From Elysia chlorotica (taxonomy: Eukaryota; Mollusca; Gastropoda; Plakobranchidae): a stretch of 64,000 bases of DNA. This document shows positions 46,851 to 57,200 of this stretch, one piece after another. The translations under genes and the position numbers were made by a program. Positions within the stretch are counted from its first letter, which is position 1; each line of letters starts with the position of its first letter. The notes beneath the pieces are model-generated. The model saw only the letters and a list, made by a program, of their open reading frames with translations, was not told the DNA's origin and searched no databases. The DNA lies in assembly GCA_003991915.1 (NCBI GenBank), contig RQTK01000669.1, forward strand, positions 157,806-221,805, written 5' to 3'.

Positions 46851-46941
46851 ACTAGAAAACAAAGAACGAAAATTCATTATGTGGAAGAAAACACAGAAAC
46901 TGAAGACACTGATTCCGATGAGTATGAATTAGAAATCTACT
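46821..46941 (+). CDS. Possible first exon of an unidentified divergent gene
   Basis: The plus-strand frame MATRFGAYQRTRKQRTKIHY continues into an acidic stretch (EENTETEDTDSDEYELEIY) and meets a perfect donor GTAAGT at 46942 in phase 1. The composition is protein-like. No following exon was found before FAXDC2; the acceptor at 52838 would join in a frame other than that of FAXDC2. The ATG lies inside the YY1-like element of the proposed HAP40 promoter, so it could also be incidental, or a divergent non-coding transcript. Confidence 0.35.
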
Positions 46942-47151
46942 GTAAGTCTTCGATCGAGGTTGAAGTAAACACTGCATCGTGTGACAGACAAATTTGGGCT
47001 TTACACTACACGATTGTTATGTTGAACATGTAGACATCTAGATCTATATTGGTAGATCCAGATCTATATTTACATATAGAATCTAGATTCTAGATTAACC
47101 TAGATAGATTGCAACTGTGCAAGGGTGCGCTCTACAAATCGTTGCAATCTA

Positions 47152-47181
47152 AGATCTAGATCTAGATCTAGATCTAGATCT
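47152..47181. repeat. (AGATCT)n hexanucleotide repeat
   Basis: Four to five tandem AGATCT units, the longest run of a palindromic word that is scattered through the window. Confidence 0.9.
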
Positions 47182-48182
47182 GATAGGCTATAGATTCCGC
47201 CAATTCTTCATGATCTCATTCTCAGTTGCCACTCGCCAGTAGAGTGTATAAAATTTAAACCTCACCTGAGCTGATGCCCCCTAAGAGGCACTAGCCTGGG
47301 TTTTAACATGTACGCTAAACAACAGCCAAGCCAAGCGTAAGTAATCTTGCATTTTAGTTACAAGCTTCTCGTGTTTCAGCCTGAAACACTTTCAGTTTCA
47401 GGAATAAATTCACTTTCGTAAATTCGTAATTCGTTGGTAGGAATCGGTGTATGTTTTATAAGAATTATGTTCTTTATGTGATATTTTTGCACTAAAGAGC
47501 GTCGGTGAACGGTTCTCAATTTATACGATTTAAATCGCTACGGAGAAAATCCGAATTGCTCTAAACTTAAACCGTTCTGTAGAGCAGTATCATGAAGGTT
47601 TAAAATGTAATTATGCGGTACCGTACCAAAAAAGCTTCATGTAGAGCTTTCCTAGAGGCCTACAGTGTAATGATACTCATCAGCATGTGCACAAATACAG
47701 TTATATTGTTTTAGAGAATGAGATTTCACCCAAAGTTATAAAAAAAATTTTTAAGACACTCGTCATGCTCAACAAACAGAGGTGTCTAGGGTCATTATGT
47801 AGTAAACAAAGAAGTTAAAATTAATGTTCTATTTTAACAAGAAAAGGGCGCACCGTGTTGCACTACGCACGTCTGTGTCCGATATAAATTATATTGATTG
47901 GTGAGCAAACTAAAGCCTAAAGTGGAGCTCATGTCTCCCAAAAAGTTACTCTAGGTATAATCAGATTCCTGTAGCAGAAACTAGGGGAAACTCGAAGGGG
48001 ATTGAACTAACTAAATATGATATTTCCAATCATGCAGTAGGCTACACGATCAGCAGAAAGATCGAGGAATTAAGGGGCTTCGTGTTTCCACAATGTGTCT
48101 ATTTTTTAAGATAAAAAAAAAGTTTTAAAATTTCTTTACAGTTTAAATCCCTTAACCGAATTTTTTTTTTTTTTGTTTCCTT

Positions 48183-48202
48183 TGTTGCTGTTGTTGTTGT
48201 TT

Positions 48203-48267
<65 letters not shown>
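48183..48267. repeat. (GTT)n microsatellite
   Basis: About 85 bp of GTT with two early interruptions, preceded by a T-run at 48161-48174. Confidence 0.95.
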
Positions 48268-49103
48268 ATAGGTGGCGGTGGCGTGCTCTATTTGTCAATG
48301 ACTTTCATGGATTCTCTCTAAAATCGTGACACACCCCTGTTTTAAATAGCAGGCAAATTTTTACAGATTGTGGGTGGTATAAACTAATGCAATACCGTGT
48401 CCTGTTAAGACAACCAAAAGAAGAATAAGTATAAGGTTTCAAATCTTTGATATTTTCGCGAACTACATGGGGTGAAGCCTTTAGTAGGCCTACATTGCTC
48501 TTTGTGCCTTTGATAAACATAAAAAAGCGACTATTTTAGCTTAGTTAACACACAACTCACACTTTTCGTGGACTTTGTACTCGTGAGTCCTTCGTCACAA
48601 GACTAGAGAGCTCGACGTGTAATTCGGTCATTCTAAGGGTTCCCCTCTTACTCATTCAGTTATATAAAAGGGAAAGCAGAAGCAGAAATAGTGTTTTTGT
48701 ACAGTTAGCATTGTAAGTACATGCATGCACTTTACTTTTAACCAATCTTTATTTTATGCGCAATTTTTATACTTTTGCCCCTCATAGAGAAATTTTAGGA
48801 ATAACCGCTACTACTAGTATAATGTGGGCCTTATTAAATGTCTTAGAACATGGGCACAATACAGCCGTTACTGTGTTGAAGTGCCGTAAAAACAAACTCA
48901 TTCAATCACATTATTATATGCGACGTTCAAGAAAGAGGCCAACGCCAGTAGGCGTATAATTATAATAATCAAAATCTAAAAGTAGATACTTTAAATCCGC
49001 TTTTTAGGTTTCGCTTGATCACATATAATACCGGTACGACTTTAAGCATATGCAATGTACACACCACCCCCCTCTCTGTCTGTCTGTCTACCTCCCTCCT
49101 TCG

Positions 49104-49106
<3 letters not shown>

Positions 49107-49159
<53 letters not shown>

Positions 49160-49419
49160 TTTTCTTTTTTTCTTTATCTTTTTTTTTTGTACAAAAAAAA
49201 ACAACAACTAATGAATCGAATCGTTTTTCCCTTTTTTTGTGTGTCTTACTTTGAACTTCATTTAGTTCACACAATCAATTCATCTACAATTCAACTCGAT
49301 CAAAGCTGCATAACCAACATCAATCCCGCCCCAGAACACTAGTTTGGTTAGCCTTTTGTCACTTTGTTGAATAGAGAGAGGGGGGACAGACACACAGACG
49401 GATAGACAGACAGACAGGC

Positions 49420-49504
<85 letters not shown>

Positions 49505-49506
49505 GT

Positions 49507-49545
<39 letters not shown>

Positions 49546-49611
49546 TTGGATAGATAGATAGATAGATAGGTAGATAGATAGGTAGATAGATAGATAGAGT
49601 AAGAAAGACAA

Positions 49612-49659
<48 letters not shown>
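49107..49659. repeat. Cluster of CT, GACA, GATA and GA microsatellites
   Basis: (CT)n at about 49107-49152, then T/A-rich sequence, (GACA)n about 49400-49503, (GATA)n about 49505-49598 with a few interruptions, and (GA)n about 49617-49659. The adjacent tetranucleotide and dinucleotide arrays look like derivatives of one another. Confidence 0.95.
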
Positions 49660-49662
<3 letters not shown>

Positions 49663-50006
49663 GTGAGAGAGTGTGAATTTGGCAAGGACCCAGGTGCCAC
49701 AGTTCACGGCGCACTAACACAATCACACCCTTCAGTTTTTCTCTCCTGTTATTTAACACCACCTTTTAAGCTTGCCTGGGCTAAAGTAAACGATAAATAC
49801 TAATGTAAGCTTACATTCTACCGAGAAACCATGCTGGGATTCCAAACCAGCAAAAAGATCACACGACACATGTAACTCTACCAGGCTTCAAAGATATTAT
49901 AATTACTTATGGGTTAAAAACAAAAACAAAAAAAGAAGAGAAAAACATCCTACCTAAAACAACAAAACCTAAAAAAACTACAGTAATGTAATAAATAACC
50001 ACTCAA

Positions 50007-50094
50007 CAAACAACAACAGCAACAACAAAAACAACAACAGCAACAACAACAGCAGCAGCAGCAGCAGCAGCAGTTACAGCAACAGCAAAAAGAC
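50007..50094. repeat. CAA / CAG trinucleotide tract
   Basis: Mixed CAA and CAG units with a pure CAG run near 50050-50073. Confidence 0.9.
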
Positions 50095-50211
50095 AAAAAA
50101 CATTAAAAAACAAACAAAAAGACATATACATGTATACACACACCTAATCGTAAAGACAGAAAAATAAATGCAAACTGTGCGTGGGCCTCATGAAATGGCT
50201 CTCACCCAGGT

Positions 50212-50278
50212 GTGTACGCTATTTAGCTCTCACCGAACAAGTGTACGCTATTTATCTCTCATCGAACAAGTGTACGTC
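50212..50278. repeat. 29-bp tandem repeat, about 2.3 copies
   Basis: GTGTACGCTATTTA recurs at 50212 and 50241, and GTGTACG again at 50270. Confidence 0.8.
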
Positions 50279-50622
50279 TTAACGCGATGGGTCACCCTTT
50301 TGTCGTGTTCGTGGAATTCTCCCTTATCGTGACTGTTTTAATTAAAGCATTTTACATTGTACTAGTAACATCATGCATATCACATTATTCTTCGTGCAAG
50401 CAACATGAAAATAATCTTCAAGTCATATAAACAATAGAAACTTAGCTTGTGCATTAATTCCTCTTCAATTTAACGTTGTCTGATATAATTGTTATAATTA
50501 TAATATAACATTTTGATTATATATGCGTGGATTCTATAAATTTATATGTTTCATTTTCTTTTTAGTTTAAACCAAAGAAGGTATGAAATAAACGTCTTTC
50601 ATTTGTACGTCTACGATTGCTC

Positions 50623-50665
<43 letters not shown>

Positions 50666-50666
50666 A
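50623..50666. repeat. (TTG)n microsatellite
   Basis: About 44 bp of TTG. Confidence 0.93.
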
Positions 50667-51786
50667 ATTGCCGCCGCTGCTGAGGCTTCTGTTGTTTTTC
50701 TAAGCCCTCTGACTCTTAAGTTAATGACTGCTTTATCAAATTAATATTATTTGCAATAATGTCTTACCGTTCTAGATCTATTTTGATTTTCGACGGAATA
50801 GAAGCAAATCAATGTCGTGATATTTTTATTATTACAATACACTGTTACTGCATCATAGATCATGGTGGAAAAACTGGAATGGGCTAGTTAAAATTATAAC
50901 ACCCGTGATTGGTTCAATGAAACATTCTCATGTTCTTTGCCAATGCATCCCGTTCTTCCAATTTCACTCACCTACTTAGGAGATAAACATTATTGATTGC
51001 CTGCTTTACAGTATACAGGGCACCTTACCCAACACTATGGCCATGGCCGCGTTACTCCTAGGGCCCCCGCGCTTGCAAACATGACATTAAAAAATGCTTT
51101 AAAAATTATCTTCTTGTTAAATAATTGTTGTTGTACGTTGTTTGTATTGCTGTTTTTCTTTTTATAGTAACACATCATTGTAATTAAACTGAGGCTCCGC
51201 CCATTTTATGAATCACGCCAAACTAAGTATAAAATGCAATATTATTAATTTGTTGCTTTTCACGTCATGGAAACCTATGATCATAAGCAAATCAGAAAAG
51301 TATATCTTTCCTTTCTAGACGATTTTGGAGTCAACGATGCAAAGTTAGTGGCCCGAACGAGTTTTGTGTAAAAAAAAACCCCACAGACCCTTCTAAAATA
51401 TCAGGGCTGGTATTCGATAAGCTGAGAACCCCTGAAACAAGAGTGTTTTGGTTGCTGGCTGCACAAACTGGGTCAGCATCCAAAACAATGATCTATCCAG
51501 TGGTCCATTAGTGACCATCACGGGAATCTCACTGAAGCTTACAAGATCATTCTACTGTCAAGTGTCTACATCTGTGACTGTGTGAGCCCAAATATTGTGA
51601 TTATAAAAGAGATTAGATCTAGATTAGATGTTTATAATTCAAATAAGACCGTCTGTTTACACTATAATGGATTATTCATTACTTTTCATTAGGTTCGCGC
51701 AGATCTAGACTAGATCTACCATTATTGCATAACGGTTCAAAGTCTACTGTACCAGAGACTAAGAGAGCCCAGCAGAAGCAACAGTA

Positions 51787-51882
51787 ACAACAACAACAAC
51801 AACAACACAACTACAACACACCACCACCACCACCATCACCACCACCACCACCACCACCACCACCACCACCAACAACAACAAC
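51787..51882. repeat. CAA / CCA trinucleotide tract
   Basis: CAA units, a mixed middle, then a CCA run near 51819-51870 followed by CAA again. Confidence 0.92.
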
Positions 51883-52865
51883 ACCTCAGGGAACAAGTTT
51901 TTAAGGTGAAGTCTAGAAACGAAATCTAGTGTTTCTGTCAAAGCTTTTGTGGTCATGAAAGATATCTGGATCTAGATCTAGATCCAGATTAGATTCTTGA
52001 CCCGAAAATCTACAATCTAACCTAGATTTTCCAGATAATCATGATAGAACCTAGAATGTAGTATTCTATCTAAAAAAAAAAAAAATGTCCTTGTATACCC
52101 AAAATGTGAGGTGGATGTACAATGACTTCACCCACATTTGATCCAGAGTACTGCTAAATATTACAAAAGTCATGGTATTCTAACTCTTTGAACTGGAGTG
52201 GTCACTCTAAGCTGAAGCAGTCTTTAGACCTTTGACACAGCCTCTATCATTGTAATCAACCAAACACTAAGATACAGATTTAATGCTGAAAAGAGAAAAA
52301 CTCTCCCAATTGCTTGCAAACAATTTTTAAATTATTACTTTTCAACTTTGTTCTAGTATTAATATTGGTCCTAAAGATTCTTTCAGTATCTAGGAAGAAC
52401 ACGCTACAAGTAAACATGTAAGGAGAAAGTATCATTTTGATTTTCCATGTTTTGATAGCAACATGAATTAATGACCTTTTATTTGCTGAAAACACTTTAT
52501 GTTAGTGTAGAAATTTATAACTCTTGCAAATCACACAGAAAGTAATGAATAATTATTATTCTAGATCAGATTACATATGGTAGCTTTATGTATTTGCATT
52601 ATTGAAAGAGCAGATTGCCCATTAAAAACAAAATTAGACATGCAGAGAAGAACTTAAAAAAGAATCTATAGTGACATTCTCAATTCTTTGATTTAATAGA
52701 AGTAAAAAAATTTGTTTTCGTAAATGCATATTAGTTCAAATGTATACTATATTTGTATATAATTCATTTCCTGTGGGTTTTAAACAAACTGTTAAATTTT
52801 TCTTCTAAACATTGTTTTTGTATTTCAACTTGACTCAGATTTGCGTGGAGAAGAACACTGTCACC

Positions 52866-54135
52866 ATGTCGATTGCTCGCCTCAGTCGGTTTCTGGACTC
52901 TGTGAAGCAGACCCTGTTTATTGTTGGCACAGGACTCGTTGTGTTCCTGGCTCTGAGGAACTCCATAGTATGGTAAGTAAACCTTTTTGTTGGGCAGAAT
53001 GGCCTGACTGCAATTAAATACTTTTTAATTTTAAATTAGCAGGCTTGTACTGCCTATACAATTTATTATGGCACTGCAAAGATCATACTTTCATAGCTTT
53101 TTATTTTATTGTGCAGCAGTAGGTTTGTTATGCTATAGATGACATTGTTACATTGTAAATACATGTACCATACCTTTTAATTATGGGGGGCGCGGTGGTC
53201 TAGAGGTAGAACATCGGTTTCTGACGCAAAAGGTCCTGAGTTCGAATCCGGGCTGCTACATTCCCTACTGGTTCGATTGGTGTCCGTATTATTTGACCCG
53301 CTGAGACAGGAGTCATGGTATCCCCGCCCTGTCTCGTGTGTGACAGCACATAAAGTTGTCAGACGTACATCTTGGGGCCCGTCCACAATGGCCTATATAG
53401 TGCTGCTGTTGAACATTAAACCAACCCAACCAACCAACGAACCTTTTAATTGTACAGCAGCATGGTCAAGCTTACAAGTGGGCTTGAATTTAATACACCA
53501 AGGGGCCACTGGTCTAAACAGCACCCAGGGGTGAAAAGTGAATAAAAAAAAAAGAATTTCCATACATCCTAATTTTTTCTAATAAGACTCCCAAAGCTGT
53601 CTGTGTTCTGAGTTTCATGATTTGGCTTACCTGATATGGACGTTACTTATTTAAATAAACAGTTTGCAATAGGTATTTAAGTTTAAGCTTCATTGTGCAG
53701 ATTGCCTTCATGGTGAAACACCAGATGGATTTATTGAATATTGTTATTCGTTACTTATTTATAAACAAAGTTGACAATGCCATGCGTTCCAGGTGGAAAT
53801 AGAACTTTTGTCTGTAAACTTGTTTCTATGCGGATAAATTTCTGTGCAGGCTTATAAAATAATATTCCTTTGACTTATTCATAAAATCCATTCTTGAAAT
53901 AAGACAAGTCAGATATTTAAATTGGTTCCTTCAACCATGTGACATCTTTTAGAATGTGTTCAATCAAAATAAATTAAATTTGATCTTGATTCTTCTCCTC
54001 CTTTAAAACTCTCTTCTTTCTGCTTTTCTCTCTCATCACCTTTCCTTCCTTTCTACATCTACTGTAAGACGTACATCTACTTTACTCTCTTTCCTGTGTA
54101 TTGTTCAAATATGTTAAGTATTTACGTCTTCTCTT

Positions 54136-54214
<79 letters not shown>

Positions 54215-57200
54215 CTCTATCTGGCCCTCTCCCATTGCCCTTCTCTTATCTGTGTGCATGCTCTGTGCCCTTTGTTGTGAAAAAAAATTTTTTTTTAAGG
54301 GGTACAATTTAATGATTGATCATCCGTCGTCACTTCCAAGCATAATGTGTAAAGGTGTTAATGGAAAGATCAACACCAGTGTTTAAAAAATATAAAAAAT
54401 AGAGTATAAAAAACAACATCAAGTTGCAAACATGCATCATAGTGTTTTAACCTTTTTTCTGTATCTAGTTCACACAGCAAATACAACACTCATTAGCCAG
54501 TAAAAAAATTTTAATCTCTGTATCATTTTCTCTTTCTTTGTCATAGAAATTCAAGCTGTAATGCCATGAAATCGTTTTTGAAGAGTATTTTTTTGTGGAA
54601 AGAAAGTTTTCATGGTTTGAAGAGATGAACATAATCTACCTAGGTTCATCGCTAAGTTAAATTATTTTTAGAAGTAGAATTGAGAGCTGAAACTGTTTTC
54701 ATACGATCTAAGCATCTTAACAGCAAATGAAAGCTAGAGAATACTGCCACCAAGTGTGGATGTGTAGTCAGGCCATAAAAAAATCACACACACACACACA
54801 AACACATGCACATGTACGTACTCATAACAGGAGCATTAGATACCTTATTGCAAAGTTGTCAGTAGCATCCATGCCAATGGTGTTAACTCTACTTCATTGG
54901 TGGATTCATTGTCAATGCAGTGTTCTTTACCAACATGTGTCATAACTGCATGGAAGTTTTTTTGTGTGCTTGGGATTGGAAGAAATCATTAGACAGCTAC
55001 ATTAAGAGACTGAAGAACTTGCTGCAACTATTTTTACAGTTTTAATTTAGTCACGCTGTTTGTTTACATTTTTATAATTACTATCCAAATTATAAGCTTA
55101 AATTAAAAGCATCAAGATTCCAAGGTGCTAAAATTCAAATCATAAAAAAGGCAATTCAAGACCACATAAAAAGGTAGGTGTGGGAGGAAAGGGGGAGGGG
55201 GGTGGGGGAAGTTGGCTGGTATGGTAGTACCATTACACACACACTGCATTAATTATAATTATCAGTGTACAACTAAGTAAGCCATAGTGTGAAAGAAGCT
55301 CAGAATTAATTCTTGTGAATATTTTCATGACTTGAATCAGCTTGAAGAGTAGTTGTACACACCATGACATGGAAGTGAATTATAAATTCTAAGCATGATG
55401 ATGCAGCAAAACATCTTTAACTAAGTTGAAATGAAATTCTGTGCCTTTTATTCAGCTTAAAACCGTTAAACTGATTGCCTTTCTTAGAAAACAACAAGTT
55501 CATGAATTTTTAGATTTTTTTTCAAGGTTTTGTTTCACACTTCGAGGCTGAATTTGATATATGCTTTGGGAATTTAACAACAAAGGTAAACAGTGGAAGG
55601 AACTTTGCTGTTAAAATTCAAGCTTTCTAACAATGTAGACTTAAGAAAAAAAAATCTTTGACTATATTTTTATACAATGCCTTGAAATTGTGTATCTATT
55701 TGTATACTTAATTACTTACCAGTTCATAGCTACATTGGTTTGTCTCTGAACTGCCTTGCTGTTTTTTAGCAACTGCTTTTCAAGAAGTTGCAATACTTTT
55801 GTGAGAAATTTTTATATCTTAAATTTTGTTTATAGTTGAAAAAAAAGGAGTATTCTCAGAACAATATTTTACATTTTCATTTCTATTGTCTGTTTGCAAA
55901 AGATTATTGGATTTTATGAACTCACCCTTTGCTTTCAGGCACATGCAAAACTTTTGGGGTGCGTCAGGGGACTTTTGGCAACGGCGCTGGGAAGAGCTTT
56001 ACCTCCTGTTTAACGAAGATGAATTTCTTCTCTCTGTTTTTGGTGAGTAAATATTGAACCTGGTAAATACAGTCTATCATGACATACTTTAAAATGAATT
56101 TTTGTTTTGTTTTTTTTTGTTTTTTCCACATTGCATTTGCAACGTTCAAACTTCTTTAACTTTTTCTCATCATACCGCACACTTGTTGTGGGCTTTAACA
56201 AACTGCTGTACTAGCACCTCTTTGTAATGATATGAACATCTCTCATCTAGAAATTATTTATCAAAACTTAATTTTTGAAAATACCCCAAAATAGTACACA
56301 CACCAGGAACATGCAGGCCTTAATGCATGATGGGAAATGAATGGTGATGCTGAGTAGGTTAACTGTAACAAGTTGCACATTATTTATCATAAAATATTTT
56401 TACTTTATATCTGTAGGAACGTTTATCTTCACGACTGGAGTGTTCTGGGCGTGCAACTTGTTCTTCATTCTCCTGGACCTGACAGGAAAACCAGCCTTTC
56501 TGCTCAAGTACAAAATTCAGGCTGACAGAAATACCCCTGTAAGGATTTAAGTGATATTTCTTATTACATTATCTATTATTTTCCCCCATACTTTTTGAAA
56601 TAACATCGGAGTATCAAAGTTTGGATTCTGATTGTTGTGGCAAACAGCATTGTCACATTGTGAGGTAGGTAATTTTTTACCACTCTAAAATTTTGCCATG
56701 ACTTTGAAGCCTTAGCTACGCTTTCCAAAAAATAAACTTTTGTCTATGCCGATGACCAAACCTAACACATTCTCAAGGGTGGCCCAAGGGCCTAAGCATT
56801 GCTAAAACAGCACCCTCATATATATTGGGATTAAATAATGTTTTTGCTGGCATTATAAGAACTTCTATTGCCAAAGGTTGACGCACACCAGTTATTATAT
56901 AAAATTTAATCGTGGAAACTTGAAAAAATCTTTTAAGGAGTAGCAATGTAATAGTATTATGAAATGATAGTAAAATTATAAAAATAAAACTTTGAATAAT
57001 TTTGTCAAGAAATATTAAACTGTATAATGAAATATTATCGCGTTCCTTATTACATTCTATTTCAAGTTGCGGCCAGCAGACTTCACAAAAGCGGCCAAAG
57101 TGGCCATCTACAACCAGACGGTGGTGGGCCTGCCGATATCTGTGCTGATCTACTTCGTGATGCGGTGGCGAGGCTGCTCGAGCCGGCCTGACGACATGCC

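Larger units (their letters stand above)
46942..52838. other. Intergenic gap between HAP40 and FAXDC2, repeats only
   Basis: Apart from the microsatellites listed below I see no supported gene. A short exon-like frame with a GTAAGT donor near 47308-47336 (MYAKQQPSQA) was noticed but has no partner. Any untranslated first exon of FAXDC2 must lie here. Clusters of ATCTAGATCT occur near 47040-47180, 51610-51720 and 51965-52050. Confidence 0.45.

Noticed and set aside
47308..47336. MYAKQQPSQA frame with a strong GTAAGT donor as the FAXDC2 first exon
   Set aside because: Joining it to the acceptor at 52838 gives a frame that does not match FAXDC2, and nothing else supports it. It may still be a non-coding exon.
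53187..53260. A tRNA gene
   Set aside because: A and B boxes are present but the acceptor and anticodon stems do not pair, and the sequence continues into a SINE body with a target-site duplication.
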